DNA of 64,000 nt from Stakelama marina (GCF_018122655.1 NZ_JAGRQC010000001.1:1116001-1180000); one strand, 5' to 3'. Numbered from the stretch's first letter, positions 44,151-54,660 are shown. A program made the numbers and translations. Notes: a model not told the origin generated them from the letters alone.

Positions 44151-46547
44151 TTAGTGGTGCATCATGCCCCCGACACCCCCCACGCCGGCAGGTGGCTGGG
44201 CCGCAAGCTCGTCGGCATCGGTCCAGTCGATGGGCTCCAGCGACTCGGTTAATGCGAGCTTGAGCACCTCGTCGACATGGCCGACGGGGATGATCTCGAG
44301 GCCTTCCTTGATATTCGCCGGGATCTCGACAAGGTCCTTCTCATTTTCCTGCGGGATGAGCACGGTCTTGATCCCGCCGCGAAGCGCGGCCAGCAGCTTT
44401 TCCTTCAACCCGCCGATGGGAAGCACGCGACCGCGAAGCGTTACTTCGCCGGTCATCGCCACATCCTTGCGAACCGGCACGCCCGACAGCGTCGAGACGA
44501 TCGAGGTCACGAGGCCGATACCCGCCGAGGGGCCATCCTTGGGCACCGCACCTTCGGGCAGGTGGACATGGACGTCCTTGCGCGCAAACAGGCTCGGCTT
44601 CACGCCGTAAGTCGGCGCGCGCGCCTTCACGAAGCTCATCGCCGCTTCGACCGACTCCTTCATCACGTCGCCCAGCTTGCCGGTCGTCTTGATGCCGCCC
44701 TTGCCGGGAACCGTGACCGATTCGATCGTCAGCAGCTCGCCGCCGACCTCGGTCCAGGCGAGCCCGGTGACCGCACCAATCTGGTGCTCCTCCTCGCCAA
44801 TGCCGAAGCGGTATTTGCGCACGCCCGAGAATTCGTGGAGGTTTTCGGGCGTCACGGTGACACTCTCGACCTTCTTCTCGAGGATCTGGCGAAGCGCCTT
44901 GCGCGCCAGCTTGGCGATCTCGCGCTCGAGCGTACGGACGCCCGCTTCGCGCGTATAATAGCGGATCAGGTCGCGAAGCCCTGCCTCAGTCAGCTCGAAC
45001 TCGCCGTCCTTCAGTCCGTGCATCTCGACCTGCTTGGCGATCAGGTGCCGCTGCGCGATCTCCACCTTCTCGTCCTCGGTATAGCCTTCGAGCCGGATGA
45101 TCTCCATACGGTCGAGCAGCGGCTGCGGCAGGTTGAGTGTGTTCGCGGTGGTCACGAACATCACGTCCGACAGATCGACGTCGATCTCGAGATAATGATC
45201 CTGAAACTTGTTGTTCTGTTCGGGGTCGAGCACCTCGAGCAGCGCCGAAGCCGGATCGCCGCGGAAATCCTGGCCGAGCTTGTCGATCTCGTCGAGCAGG
45301 AACAGCGGGTTCGACGTGCCGGCCTTTTTCAGGTTCGATACCACCTTGCCTGGCAGCGAACCGATATAGGTCCGCCTGTGGCCGCGAATCTCGGCCTCGT
45401 CGCGCACGCCGCCCAGCGACTGGCGGACGAACTCGCGTCCGGTCGCGCGCGCGATCGACTTGCCGAGCGAGGTCTTGCCGACACCGGGAGGGCCGACGAG
45501 GCAAAGGATCGGCCCCTTCAGCTTGTTGGTGCGCGCCTGAACCGCGAGATATTCGAGGATGCGATCCTTGACCTTTTCCAGCGCATAATGGTCCTGATCG
45601 AGTACCTTTTCCGCCTCGACCAGATCCTTTTTCAGTTTCGACTTCTTGCCCCAGGGAAGGCCCAGCAGGACGTCGAGATAGTTGCGCACGACGGTGGCTT
45701 CAGCCGACATCGGCGCCATCGTCTTCAGCTTCTTCAGCTCGGCCTGCGCCTTGGCCTTGGCTTCCTTCGAAAGCTTGAGCTTGTTGATCTTGGCGGTCAG
45801 CTCGGCGATCTCGTCGCCCTCGCCTTCCTCGCCCTCGTTGCCCAGCTCGCGCTGGATCGCCTTCAGCTGTTCGTTGAGATAATATTCGCGCTGCGTCTTT
45901 TCCATCTGACGCTTCACGCGGCCCTTGATCTTCTTTTCGACCTGCAGGACGCCGAGCTCGCCCTCCATGAAGGCATAGACCATCTCCAGCCGCTTGGCCG
46001 GATCGCGCTCGACGAGCAGCGTCTGCTTGTCGGCGACCTTGATCGCGATATTGGCGGCCACCGCATCGGCAAGCCGCGACGCCTCTTCCAGTTCGCCGAG
46101 CTGGACCGCGGTTTCGGAAGGCAGCTTGCGATTGAGCTTGGCGTAGTTTTCGAACTGATCGACGACCGACCGCATCAGCGCCTGCACTTCGGCGCCGTCG
46201 GCCTCTTTCTCCTCGACCGGCTGGACATGCGCGGTCAGGTAATCGCCGGTCACCTCGATCTCGTCGAGCGAACCGCGCTCCTTACCCGCGACGAGCACGC
46301 GGACCGTACCATCGGGCAGCTTCAGCAATTGCAGCACCTCGGCCGAGACGCCGATGTCGTAAAGGTCCTCGCGATCGGGATCGTCCTCGCCGGGATCGAG
46401 CTGCGCGACGAGGAAAATCTGCTTGTCGTCCTCCATCGCCGCTTCCAGCGCGGCGACCGACTTGTCGCGGCCAACGAACAGCGGCACGATCATATGCGGG
46501 AAGACGACGATGTCGCGAAGCGGCAGAACGGGATAAGACTTCTTCAT
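44151..46547 (-). CDS. lon: ATP-dependent endopeptidase La
   Basis: A 798-residue Lon protease. It has the N-terminal substrate domain ([15 protein letters not shown]), AAA module with Walker [14 protein letters not shown] and Walker [11 protein letters not shown], and a C-terminal protease domain with catalytic Ser in [11 protein letters not shown] and Lys in [10 protein letters not shown]. The tail ends in a Gly/Val/Met stretch with two histidines. It degrades misfolded and regulatory proteins in the cytoplasm. The ATG at 46547 (MKKSYPVLP) is chosen over a frame 13 codons longer. It is divergent from the M1 peptidase gene. Confidence 0.97.
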   Translation of the reverse strand: MKKSYPVLPLRDIVVFPHMIVPLFVGRDKSVAALEAAMEDDKQIFLVAQLDPGEDDPDREDLYDIGVSAEVLQLLKLPDGTVRVLVAGKERGSLDEIEVTGDYLTAHVQPVEEKEADGAEVQALMRSVVDQFENYAKLNRKLPSETAVQLGELEEASRLADAVAANIAIKVADKQTLLVERDPAKRLEMVYAFMEGELGVLQVEKKIKGRVKRQMEKTQREYYLNEQLKAIQRELGNEGEEGEGDEIAELTAKINKLKLSKEAKAKAQAELKKLKTMAPMSAEATVVRNYLDVLLGLPWGKKSKLKKDLVEAEKVLDQDHYALEKVKDRILEYLAVQARTNKLKGPILCLVGPPGVGKTSLGKSIARATGREFVRQSLGGVRDEAEIRGHRRTYIGSLPGKVVSNLKKAGTSNPLFLLDEIDKLGQDFRGDPASALLEVLDPEQNNKFQDHYLEIDVDLSDVMFVTTANTLNLPQPLLDRMEIIRLEGYTEDEKVEIAQRHLIAKQVEMHGLKDGEFELTEAGLRDLIRYYTREAGVRTLEREIAKLARKALRQILEKKVESVTVTPENLHEFSGVRKYRFGIGEEEHQIGAVTGLAWTEVGGELLTIESVTVPGKGGIKTTGKLGDVMKESVEAAMSFVKARAPTYGVKPSLFARKDVHVHLPEGAVPKDGPSAGIGLVTSIVSTLSGVPVRKDVAMTGEVTLRGRVLPIGGLKEKLLAALRGGIKTVLIPQENEKDLVEIPANIKEGLEIIPVGHVDEVLKLALTESLEPIDWTDADELAAQPPAGVGGVGGMMHH

Positions 46548-46638
46548 GAAAACTCCGGTGCGACCCAGACGGGCAATATTGAACATTATATGGGGCGCGC
46601 GCGGCAGGCATCAATCGTCGCGGCAACAAAGCATCGCG

Positions 46639-48345
46639 ATGTTCGCCTGTGCCGCGCTGATCGCGACGCCGCTGACGGCGGGCACGCCGCCCGAAAAGGG
46701 CCAGCCGCCGATCACCGAACAGACCGCGAGGTCGGGCGGGCCGATCGACCCCGAACAGGCTCGATTGCGCTTCGACCATGCCGACCTGGCGATCGAGGTG
46801 TTTCCCGACCGCGAAGCGATCAGCGGTATCGCGACGCTGGATTTCACCGCACGCGCGCCGCTGACGCGGCTGCTGCTCGATCTCGACCGCAACCTGCCGG
46901 TCAGCGCGGTTTCGATAAACGGTGCCCTGCTCGAGCGCAGCGCCTGGTCGAATCCCCAAGGCCGACTGGCGATCGAACTGCTGCATCCGCTGGCACGCGG
47001 CGAAAGCGTCGTCGCCAGGATCGAATATGGCGGCACACCGCACGTCGCGGTGCACGCTCCCTGGGACGATGGTTTCGTCTGGTCGAAGACGCCGCGCGGC
47101 GCGCCATGGGCGGCGACGACGGCGGAGGGCTATGGCTGCGACCTTTTCTGGCCGTGCCTCGATTTCCCGACCGGAGAGCCGGCCCGCGCCGATCTGCACA
47201 TCACAGTACCCGAAGGACTGAAAGCGCCGAGCAACGGCGTACTGAAAAGCGTCGACACCCTGCCCGATGGCCGAACGACCTGGAACTGGAGCGCGGCGCA
47301 GCCAAATACCTACGCCATCGCACTGAACGTCGCGCCCTATGACGAATTGAACGGCGACTATGCCAGCCGCTTCGGCAACCATATCCCGCTGCGGCTCTGG
47401 TATCTGCCGAGCCATGCCGAAGGCGCGAAGCGGCTGTTCGCCGAATTCGCCCCGACGCTCGATTTCTTCGAGGCGATGATCGGCCCCTATCCGTTCGGCG
47501 CCGAGAAGGTCGGCGTTGTCGAGACGCCCTATCTCGGCATGGAGCATCAGACGATCAACGCCTATGGCAATGGCTACCGCGCGACGCCCGAAGGCTTCGA
47601 CACGATCTTCCAGCACGAACTGGCGCACGAATGGTTCGGCAACCAGCTGACTGCGGCCAACTGGGACGATTACTGGCTGCACGAAGGATATGGCACCTAT
47701 ATGCAGCCGCTCTATGGCGAATGGCGCGATGGCGAAGCGCGCTATGCGACGATGATGGCCGACCTGCGCATGAAGATCATGAATCAGGCGCCGATCGTCT
47801 CGGGCCGCGAACTGACCGAGGAACAGGTTTACGAAACCAAGAATGGCGGCCCCGGACAGGATATCTACAACAAGGCCGCCTGGATGCTGCACACGCTGCG
47901 CAATACCATCGGCGACAAGGCGTTTTTCGAGGTGACGCGGCGCATCGTCTATGGCCGCCCCGATCCGAAGCCCGGCAATTTCAGGCCGCGCTACGGCTCC
48001 ACCGGGGAATATGAGCGCATCGTGCGCGAAGTTACCGGCAAGGATTATGGCTGGTTCTTCGACGTCTATCTGCGGCAGGCGGCGCTGCCCGATCTCATGC
48101 AGACGCGCAACGGCAACAGATTGACGCTGACGTGGAAGACGCCCGGCGACAAGCGCTTCCCGCTACCCGTCGAGGTGAAGGTCGGCGACTCGATTCGCAA
48201 ACTCCCGATGACCGGCGGCACCGCCACGCTTACGATACCGGCGGGCGAGCATGTCGTGGTCGATCCCCATAACCGCATCCTGAAACGCGACCCGGCGATC
48301 GAACGCTACAAGCAATGGCAACACGACCGGATGATTGCGGGTTAG
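46639..48345 (+). CDS. M1 family metallopeptidase (aminopeptidase N-like), secreted
   Basis: A 568-residue zinc aminopeptidase. The zinc site is HELAHEWFG with the third ligand Glu in LHEGYGTY 18 residues later; the exopeptidase signature GMEH (a GAMEN variant) is upstream at YLGMEHQTIN. The N-terminal saddle domain and a short C-terminal domain are present, lacking the large helical domain of E. coli PepN. The start is uncertain: ATG 46639 gives a short hydrophobic leader ending LTAG, while in-frame TTG 46579 or ATG 46546 would add a basic n-region but approach or overlap lon. It is probably exported to the periplasm to trim peptides. Confidence 0.88.
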   Translation: MFACAALIATPLTAGTPPEKGQPPITEQTARSGGPIDPEQARLRFDHADLAIEVFPDREAISGIATLDFTARAPLTRLLLDLDRNLPVSAVSINGALLERSAWSNPQGRLAIELLHPLARGESVVARIEYGGTPHVAVHAPWDDGFVWSKTPRGAPWAATTAEGYGCDLFWPCLDFPTGEPARADLHITVPEGLKAPSNGVLKSVDTLPDGRTTWNWSAAQPNTYAIALNVAPYDELNGDYASRFGNHIPLRLWYLPSHAEGAKRLFAEFAPTLDFFEAMIGPYPFGAEKVGVVETPYLGMEHQTINAYGNGYRATPEGFDTIFQHELAHEWFGNQLTAANWDDYWLHEGYGTYMQPLYGEWRDGEARYATMMADLRMKIMNQAPIVSGRELTEEQVYETKNGGPGQDIYNKAAWMLHTLRNTIGDKAFFEVTRRIVYGRPDPKPGNFRPRYGSTGEYERIVREVTGKDYGWFFDVYLRQAALPDLMQTRNGNRLTLTWKTPGDKRFPLPVEVKVGDSIRKLPMTGGTATLTIPAGEHVVVDPHNRILKRDPAIERYKQWQHDRMIAG

Positions 48346-48403
48346 GCGCGTGGTTTGCGAGCGCTAAAGAGGCTGTGATCGCTCCCATAGGCTGCGGATA
48401 GAA

Positions 48404-48783
48404 CGTGAACTGGCCCGCCCGCGAGCGGCGAAGAACGCGTTGATGATTCTTCCCTTTTCCGCCCGCTGCCAAGACATGGGCGCGAACGGTAGTGCTGTCG
48501 ATGCTGTAGTGGCCGCTGTCCGCCATAATCTCAGCCAGTGTTACCGCCACGGTCTGCCAGACTCCGGCCTCGCTCCAGCGGCGGAACCTTCGATAGATGG
48601 TGTTCCAGCTTTCGTATTTTTGGTGGAACGTCACGCTATGGCGCTCCGCACCGAAGCCGCCAGAGTATGTCGTTGACGATCGAACGGTTCTGCTCGGGCG
48701 GCCTACCGCGACCACGGTTCTCGGGCTCGATCGGCAGTATATCATTCAGGACGCGCCTCGCCCCAATCTGGTCCTTGAATCAC
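48404..48783 (-). pseudogene. IS5-family transposase remnant
   Basis: Decayed transposase of the IS5 (IS427-like) group. Recognisable segments are ENRGRGRPPEQNRS, WNTIYRRFRRWSEAGVW and HYSIDSTTVRAHV, with the catalytic Asp region. A TAG stop interrupts the frame between WRLRCGAP and RDVPPK, and an extra A in an A-run shifts the frame before YESWNT. The similarity stops after GQFT, so the last third is missing. No clean terminal repeats were identified, though GAGGCTGTGATCGCT near 48369 might be part of one end. It is inactive. Confidence 0.82.
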
Positions 48784-48832
48784 GATGGGCGGGCTTCTTT
48801 GCGAAGGCAGAGCATTGGGCTACTCACTACTA

Positions 48833-49084
48833 ATGACCGATGGCAGATATAGAGGTGGGGCGACAGTCGAAGGCCGTTGGGGTTGTATAGCCTCCGCTCT
48901 CCTAGGCGTTCCTGTCTTCATGTTTCTGCTCCTTATCGATGCGTTGGGCGACTGCGTGCCGGACACCGCGTGCAAGAAGGGCTTTCTGGTCTAAGTCTTA
49001 ATACCCTCCGCTGTCATCGCCGTCGGCGTTGGTCTTCTCGTCCGCTGGGCAGTCAAAACAGCTAGGCGGAACAACTCCGACTGA
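48833..49084 (+). pseudogene. small two-span membrane protein interrupted by an in-frame TAA
   Basis: The frame begins MTDGRYRGGATVEGRWGC, passes through a hydrophobic helix (ALLGVPVFMFLLLIDAL), a Cys-containing loop (GDCVPDTACKKGF), then meets TAA at 48992-48994. The same frame continues 29 codons without a stop to TGA at 49082, coding a second helix (IPSAVIAVGVGLLVRWAV) and a basic tail ending RRNNSD. This reads as one ~83-residue protein broken by a single nonsense change, near an IS remnant. The first 53 residues alone could still be made. I recognise no named family. Confidence 0.55.
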
Positions 49085-49203
49085 GCGCTGCTGCGCTCAT
49101 CGGAATTTTCCACGCGGCCTAGGCCGAGAAGTTGCTGTAAGCCAGGTTTGAATGGGCCCGAACCGGGAGATGCTAGTCTGAAAACCACCGATGGCGGCCG
49201 TGA

Positions 49204-49821
49204 CTAGCCGCCGTCATCCTTCGCTCGCAGCATCGACCAGAAGCGCGGGCCGTCGGTGCCGACGCGCCATTCGTCGGTAACGGCAAAGCCGAAGCGCTGA
49301 TAGAGGCCGAGATTGCTCTCCGTCGCCGTCTCCAGATAGGCGGGAAGGCGTCCAGCGGCGCGCTCCAGCCCGGCGCGGATCACGGCACCGCCGAAGCCCC
49401 TGCCCTGCTTTTCGGGCGCGCATCCGGCGATGTGGAGATACCAGAAGGGTTGGCCGGGAAAATGCGCTTCTATAGCATTCGCGACCCTGAGCGCACGCGC
49501 CGTAGCGAAACCCAGCGCATGCAGCAGGGGGATCGCCTGACGCAGCAGCGCGAACGTTCCGGTGGCGGCATGGCCGGGGCCGCGCCATAGCGTCGCCGCT
49601 TCGATGCCGGGCGTTACAAGCTGGAGCCCCGCGCCGGCATCGTCTTCGATCATCAACGAAAAAAGCCGCGGCAACCGTTTTGCGCGGTCCGCGGCATTGG
49701 GAAAAATGTATTTGAACGCCGGATCGTCGGCGAAGGCGCGCGCGAGCATCGCGGCAAGCGCTGCCCGGTCGGCCCGCCCGGCCAGTCGGATATCCGACAT
49801 GGCCGGGCGGCGATCGGTCAT
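49204..49821 (-). CDS. GNAT family N-acetyltransferase
   Basis: A 205-residue acetyltransferase. The acetyl-CoA loop is visible in [14 protein letters not shown] near residue 135 (the Q/RxxGxG/A type), with the core strand [11 protein letters not shown] before it and [16 protein letters not shown] after it. The acceptor is unknown. The stop lies in a small GGCGGC...GCCGCC dyad. The ATG at 49821 overlaps the clpX stop by four bases (ATGA), so it is cotranscribed with clpX. A second Met eight codons in is possible. Confidence 0.88.
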   Translation of the reverse strand: MTDRRPAMSDIRLAGRADRAALAAMLARAFADDPAFKYIFPNAADRAKRLPRLFSLMIEDDAGAGLQLVTPGIEAATLWRGPGHAATGTFALLRQAIPLLHALGFATARALRVANAIEAHFPGQPFWYLHIAGCAPEKQGRGFGGAVIRAGLERAAGRLPAYLETATESNLGLYQRFGFAVTDEWRVGTDGPRFWSMLRAKDDGG

Positions 49822-51089
49822 GCGGCGTCGCCGCTCGCCTTGCTATCCTTCTTCGAATAGACGCGCACCGGTTCCTTGCGGCCCTCGATCACGTCCTTGT
49901 CGATCACGACCTCGTCGACGCCTTCCATCGCGGGAAGGTCGAACATCGTGTCGAGCAATATCCCTTCGAGGATCGAACGCAGACCGCGAGCGCCGGTCTT
50001 TCGGTCGATCGCCTTCTTCGCGATCGCGGTCAGCGAATCGTCGTTGAAGGTCAGCTCTACGCCCTCCATGTCGAACAGCTTGTGATACTGTTTGACGAGC
50101 GCGTTCTTGGGCTCGGTAAGGATCTGGATCAGCGCCGCGGTGTCGAGATCCTCGAGCGTCGCGACCACCGGCAGGCGGCCGACAAATTCGGGGATCAGCC
50201 CGAATTTGAGCAAATCCTCGGGCTCGACCTGACCGAGCGTCTCGCCGATCCGGCGCTCCTCGGGTGCGGCGACATAGGCGCCGAAACCGATCGACTTGCG
50301 CTGCAGGCGATCGCCGATGATCTTGTCCAGGCCCGCGAACGCGCCACCGCAGATGAACAGGATGTTGGTCGTATCGACCTGAAGGAATTCCTGCTGCGGA
50401 TGCTTGCGACCGCCCTGCGGCGGAACGCTGGCGACGGTGCCTTCCATCATCTTCAGGAGTGCCTGCTGCACGCCCTCACCCGACACGTCGCGCGTGATCG
50501 ACGGGTTCTCCGCCTTGCGCGTGATCTTGTCGATCTCGTCGATATAGACGATGCCGCGCTGCGCGCGCTCGACATTATAGTCCGACGCCTGAAGCAGCTT
50601 CAGGATGATGTTCTCGACATCCTCACCGACATAGCCCGCCTCGGTCAGCGTGGTCGCGTCAGCCATCGTGAACGGCACGTCGAGGATCCGCGCCAGCGTC
50701 TGCGCGAGCAACGTCTTGCCGCAGCCGGTCGGCCCGACGAGCAGGATGTTCGACTTGGCCAGTTCGACATCGGCGCCCTTGGCGCCGTGGTTGAGCCGCT
50801 TGTAATGGTTGTGGACCGCGACCGAGAGCACGCGCTTGGCGCGAGTCTGGCCGATTACATAATCGTCGAGGAAGTCGCAGATTTCCTGCGGCGTCGGCAC
50901 GCCGCCGTCCTTCTTGGACACGAGCGCGGACTTGGTTTCCTCGCGGATGATGTCGTTGCAGAGCTCGACGCATTCATCGCAGATGAACACGGTCGGGCCG
51001 GCGATCAGCTTCCTGACCTCGTGCTGGGACTTGCCGCAGAACGAGCAATACAGAGTGCTCTTCGAATCGCCGCCGCTCAATTTCGTCAT
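49818..51089 (-). CDS. clpX: ATP-dependent Clp protease ATP-binding subunit ClpX
   Basis: A 423-residue unfoldase that feeds substrates to ClpP. The N-terminal zinc finger has four Cys (LYCSFCGKS and [10 protein letters not shown]). Walker A is [10 protein letters not shown], Walker [11 protein letters not shown], and the sensor/arginine region follows (KTGARGLRS). Length is normal. It lies 190 bases from clpP with two inverted repeats in the leader, suggesting its own promoter. It is coupled to a GNAT gene at the 3' end. Confidence 0.97.
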   Translation of the reverse strand: MTKLSGGDSKSTLYCSFCGKSQHEVRKLIAGPTVFICDECVELCNDIIREETKSALVSKKDGGVPTPQEICDFLDDYVIGQTRAKRVLSVAVHNHYKRLNHGAKGADVELAKSNILLVGPTGCGKTLLAQTLARILDVPFTMADATTLTEAGYVGEDVENIILKLLQASDYNVERAQRGIVYIDEIDKITRKAENPSITRDVSGEGVQQALLKMMEGTVASVPPQGGRKHPQQEFLQVDTTNILFICGGAFAGLDKIIGDRLQRKSIGFGAYVAAPEERRIGETLGQVEPEDLLKFGLIPEFVGRLPVVATLEDLDTAALIQILTEPKNALVKQYHKLFDMEGVELTFNDDSLTAIAKKAIDRKTGARGLRSILEGILLDTMFDLPAMEGVDEVVIDKDVIEGRKEPVRVYSKKDSKASGDAA

Positions 51090-51107
51090 AAATTACATTA
51101 CCTTTTC

Positions 51108-51198
51108 AGTCCGGCCTTACCATGCGGGGACGCCATTTCATACACGCGCCCATGCGCCGGACTCACGCATTCTATCGGCAAGACTGCCGTGCCGATAG
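51108..51198. promoter_or_regulatory. two inverted repeats in the clpP-clpX gap
   Basis: CTATCGGCA (51172-51180) and TGCCGATAG (51190-51198) form a perfect 9-bp stem with a 9-base loop. AGTCCGGC (51108-51115) and GCCGGACT (51156-51163) form an 8-bp stem with a 40-base loop. Both lie in the 190-base gap between the clpP stop and the clpX start. Neither is followed by a U-tract on the minus strand, so an operator or leader structure is more likely than a terminator. Confidence 0.45.
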
Positions 51199-51279
51199 CC
51201 AATATGTCTACCCGTCAATTTGAAACAAGGCGTTGACGCCGGGCGCACTGTCGCAAAAGCGGACGCCCGGCGCGGGCTA

Positions 51280-51933
51280 TCAGTCGTCCTTCTTTTCGGT
51301 CTTCGCATCGTCGCCCGAAGCCGAGGTCGGGCGCTTTTCATACACCTCGTCGACCAGCCCGAACGCCTTTGCTTCCTCGGCTTCGAGGAAGGTATCGCGG
51401 TCCATCGCCTTTTCGATCTTTTCGAGCGGCTGGCCGGTATATTTCGAATACAGGTCGTTCATCCGCTTGCGGATGCGCAGGATTTCCTTGGCCTGAATCT
51501 CGATGTCCGAGGCCATGCCCTGCGCGCCGCCCGACGGCTGGTGGACCATGATGCGCGCATTGTTGAGCGCAACGCGCATCCCCGGTTCACCGCTCGCGAG
51601 CAGGAAGCTGCCCATCGACGCCGCCTGGCCGATGCAGACCGTGCCGACGCGCGGACGGATATATTGCATGGTGTCGTGGATCGCCATGCCGGCCGTCACC
51701 ACGCCGCCCGGCGAGTTGATGTACATCCAGATGTCCTTGCTCGGATTTTCCGATTCGAGGAACAGCAGCTGCGCGGTGATGAGCGCCGCCATGCCGTCTT
51801 CGACCGGCCCGGTCACGAACACGATCCGTTCGCGCAACAGGCGCGAGAAGATGTCGAAGCTGCGCTCGCCGCGGCTCGACTGTTCGATGACGATGGGAAC
51901 AAGGGCATTCATGGGATCAAATTGGTCGGTCAT
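51280..51933 (-). CDS. clpP: ATP-dependent Clp protease proteolytic subunit
   Basis: A 217-residue serine protease. The catalytic triad is Ser in [12 protein letters not shown], His in [10 protein letters not shown] and Asp in MDRDTFLEA. It assembles as a double heptameric barrel that degrades unfolded proteins handed over by ClpX. The ATG at 51933 ([14 protein letters not shown]) is chosen; a Met seven codons later is also possible, and the open frame upstream lacks similarity. The C-terminus is charged (KTEKKDD). Confidence 0.97.
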   Translation of the reverse strand: MTDQFDPMNALVPIVIEQSSRGERSFDIFSRLLRERIVFVTGPVEDGMAALITAQLLFLESENPSKDIWMYINSPGGVVTAGMAIHDTMQYIRPRVGTVCIGQAASMGSFLLASGEPGMRVALNNARIMVHQPSGGAQGMASDIEIQAKEILRIRKRMNDLYSKYTGQPLEKIEKAMDRDTFLEAEEAKAFGLVDEVYEKRPTSASGDDAKTEKKDD

Positions 51934-52012
51934 GTAATCCGGTCTCTTATTTCGTTGGCCGAGTGCGAACATCGGCGCTCGCGCGCACGGGCGCAAGGCC
52001 TTGACAGAAATC

Positions 52013-52945
52013 TCACGCTCCAGGTGCGGGATGGGCGAGATAGGCGAGCCTGCGCACCTCCCTGCGCCCGCGAACGACGGTGTCGAGAATCAGCCCGGTA
52101 AACCCGCTGAGCGATGCGAGGATCATCAGGCCCGTCACCAGGATCGCGGTCGGAAATCGCGGCACCAGGCCGGTATGCAGATAGGTCAGGCCCAGCGGAA
52201 AGGCGAGGATGATCGCGGCAAGCGCAAGGATCGCCCCAAGCGCACCGAAATACCAGAGCGGTCGTTCGATGCGGTACAGCGTGGCGATGGTGCGGATGAT
52301 CCGCCAGCCGTCGCCATAGGTGCTGAGCTTCGACGCCGAGCCTTCGGGCCGGGCGAAATAGCGTGTCTCCACCTCGCCCACAGGCATTTTGAGTTCGAGC
52401 GCGTGGACGCTGATCTCGGTTTCGATCTCGAACCCTTCCGACAGCGAGGGAAAGCTTTTGACGAAACGCCGCGAAAATACCCGGTAGCCGGAAAAGATGT
52501 CGGTGAAACTGCGCCCGAACAGCCGCGCGAGAAGACCGGTCAGCATGCGGTTGCCCATCACATGCCCGCGGCGATACGCATCCGCCGCCTCGTGCACGCG
52601 GGTTCCGACAATCATGTCGAGCTGTTCGGCCATCAGCCGGTCGACCATCGCCGGTGCCGCCCCGGCATCATAGGTCGCGTCGCCATCGGCCATGACATAG
52701 ATGTCGGCATCGATGTCGGCGAACATGCGCCGCACGACATTGCCCTTGCCCTGAATACGTTCGCTGCGGACGATCGCGCCGGCTTCGCGCGCGGTTTCCA
52801 TCGTCCGGTCGGCGCTGTTGTTGTCGTAGACGTAGATCGTCGCCGACGGCAGCGCCTCGCGGAAGCCGGCGACCGTCTGCGCGATCGCCGCTTCCTCGTT
52901 ATAGCAGGGCAGGAGCACCGCGATGCGCGGATCGCCTACGGTCAT
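52013..52945 (-). CDS. family 2 glycosyltransferase with C-terminal membrane helices
   Basis: A 310-residue GT-A glycosyltransferase. It starts [18 protein letters not shown] with the nucleotide-sugar fold, has the DxD-type metal site in [10 protein letters not shown] near residue 88, and two C-terminal transmembrane helices ([15 protein letters not shown] and [21 protein letters not shown]). This resembles dolichol/undecaprenyl-phosphate sugar transferases that load a lipid carrier. The sugar and product are not deducible. It lies alone between clpP and tig. Confidence 0.88.
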   Translation of the reverse strand: MTVGDPRIAVLLPCYNEEAAIAQTVAGFREALPSATIYVYDNNSADRTMETAREAGAIVRSERIQGKGNVVRRMFADIDADIYVMADGDATYDAGAAPAMVDRLMAEQLDMIVGTRVHEAADAYRRGHVMGNRMLTGLLARLFGRSFTDIFSGYRVFSRRFVKSFPSLSEGFEIETEISVHALELKMPVGEVETRYFARPEGSASKLSTYGDGWRIIRTIATLYRIERPLWYFGALGAILALAAIILAFPLGLTYLHTGLVPRFPTAILVTGLMILASLSGFTGLILDTVVRGRREVRRLAYLAHPAPGA

Positions 52946-52974
52946 TGCCCCTGCCCCCTATATTCCGCCCGGTA

Positions 52975-54660
52975 TCAGGCGTCCTTCTTAGCCGCTGGCT
53001 TCTTAGCAGCAGGTTTCTTCGCCGCCGGCTTTTTCGCGGCTGCGGGAGCAGTCTTCTTCGCAGCTGCGGGGGCAGCCTTCTTGGTCGCCGCAGCCTTGGC
53101 CGGGGCCTTTTTGGCAGCTTCCTTCTTGGCCGGCGTCTTGGCGGCAGGCTTGTCCTCGTCGGCATCGGCCTTCTTCGCTGGGGCCTTCTTGGTAGCAGCC
53201 TTTTTGGCGGGCGCCTTGGCCTCGGCCTTGTCGCCTTCGTCCTTCTTGGCGGTCGAGGCCTTCTTGGCAGCCGGCTTCTTCGCGGCGGCCTTCTTCTTCG
53301 GCGCGGCCTTCGCCTTTTCGCCCTCGGCCGAATCCTCGGCTTCGATCGCGGCTTCCAGCTCCTCGCGCGTTACTTCGCGGTCGGTGATCTCGGCCTTTTC
53401 GAACAGGAAGTCGACGACCTTGTCCTCATAGAGCGGCGCGCGCAGCTGGGCTGCGGCCATCGGCTCCTGCTGGACATACTGGATGAACCGCTCGCGGTCT
53501 TCCGGGCCGTACTGCTGGGCAGCCTGCATGATGAGGCGGCTCATTTCCTGCTGCGTCACCTCGACGCCGTTGGCCTGACCGATCTCGGACAGGAGCAGAC
53601 CCAGGCGGACGCGGCGCTCGGCGATGGCGTGATATTCATCGCGCTCGCTCTCAAGCTCCTTCTTCGCCGCTTCGGGATCTTCCTCATGCTCGGCTTCATG
53701 CTCGAGCTGGTGCCAGATCTGGTTGAATTCGGCCTCGACCATCGACGGCGGGACCGGGAAGTCGTGCCCCGCGGCGAGCTGATCGAGCAGCTTGCGCTTC
53801 ATGTGCGTGCGCGTCAGGCCGTTGAGCTCCTGCTCGATCTGGCCCTTGAGCAGTTCCTTGAGCTGGTCGAGGCCTTCGAGGCCAAGCCCCTTGGCGAAGT
53901 CGTCATCGACCTTGGTCTCGCCCGGCACCTTCACCGCCTTGATGGTCAGGTCGAAGGTCGCGTCCTTGCCCGCCAGGTTCTCGGCGCCGTAATCCTTGGG
54001 GAAGGTCACGTTGATGGTCTTTTCGTCGCCGGTCTTCACGCCGACGATCTGATCCTCGAAACCGGGGATCAGGCGGCCCGAACCGATCTCGACGGCCATG
54101 TCCTCGCCGGTGCCGCCCTCGAACGCTTCACCATCGACCTTGCCGACAAAATCCATGACGACCTGGTCGCCTTCCTTCGCCTTGTGGCTCTTGGCGGCGT
54201 CCTTGAAATGCTTCTGCTGCTCGGCGAGCTTCTGCGCCTGCTCGTCGATCTGTTCGTCGGTCGCGGGCACCGTCAGGCGCTCCAGCGTCAGACCGTCGAT
54301 CGACGGCGTGGGAACGTCCGGCAATACCTCGAGCTCGACCTTGACCTTGGCATCCTTGCCGGGTTCGTATCCGTCCTGAAGCTCGACCGAGGGCTGCATC
54401 GCGGGGCGCAGATTATTGTCGGCGATCACCGACTGCACGCCCTGCTGGATGGTGTTGTTCAGCGCATCGGCGGCCAGTGCCTCGCCATGCATCTTGCGGA
54501 TCAGGTTCGCAGGAACCTTGCCCGGGCGAAAGCCCGGCATGCGGATCTGCGGGGCAACGCGCTTTACCTCGGCATCGACCTTGGCGTCGATATCCTTGGC
54601 GGTGATCGTCAGGGTGTAGGCGCGCTTGAGGCCTTCGTTCAACGTCTCGACAGTCTGCAT
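52975..54660 (-). CDS. tig: trigger factor with long Lys/Ala/Pro-rich C-terminal tail
   Basis: A 561-residue ribosome-associated chaperone. The N-terminal ribosome-binding domain has the signature MPGFRPGKVPANLIRK, the PPIase domain is about residues 160-250 (KEGDQVVMDFVGKVDG), and the chaperone arms follow to about residue 440. The last ~120 residues are an unusual low-complexity tail of KKAAAKKP-type repeats, histone H1-like, whereas E. coli trigger factor ends near residue 432. The tail is basic and could contact nucleic acid or the ribosome (inference). It is the classic neighbour of clpP-clpX. Confidence 0.95.
   Translation of the reverse strand: MQTVETLNEGLKRAYTLTITAKDIDAKVDAEVKRVAPQIRMPGFRPGKVPANLIRKMHGEALAADALNNTIQQGVQSVIADNNLRPAMQPSVELQDGYEPGKDAKVKVELEVLPDVPTPSIDGLTLERLTVPATDEQIDEQAQKLAEQQKHFKDAAKSHKAKEGDQVVMDFVGKVDGEAFEGGTGEDMAVEIGSGRLIPGFEDQIVGVKTGDEKTINVTFPKDYGAENLAGKDATFDLTIKAVKVPGETKVDDDFAKGLGLEGLDQLKELLKGQIEQELNGLTRTHMKRKLLDQLAAGHDFPVPPSMVEAEFNQIWHQLEHEAEHEEDPEAAKKELESERDEYHAIAERRVRLGLLLSEIGQANGVEVTQQEMSRLIMQAAQQYGPEDRERFIQYVQQEPMAAAQLRAPLYEDKVVDFLFEKAEITDREVTREELEAAIEAEDSAEGEKAKAAPKKKAAAKKPAAKKASTAKKDEGDKAEAKAPAKKAATKKAPAKKADADEDKPAAKTPAKKEAAKKAPAKAAATKKAAPAAAKKTAPAAAKKPAAKKPAAKKPAAKKDA

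Noticed and set aside
44277..47342. Very long plus-strand open frame antisense to lon
   Set aside because: Arg/His/Asp-rich composition and no recognisable domain; it is the GC-rich shadow of lon and part of the M1 peptidase gene.
49185..49220. GGCGGC/GCCGCC dyad at the GNAT stop as a terminator
   Set aside because: Short 6-bp stem, no T-run on the minus strand and overlaps the coding end, so I did not call it a terminator.
52001..53431. Plus-strand frame over the glycosyltransferase and trigger factor tail
   Set aside because: Repetitive Ala/Phe/Leu composition is the antisense image of the Lys/Ala tail of trigger factor.
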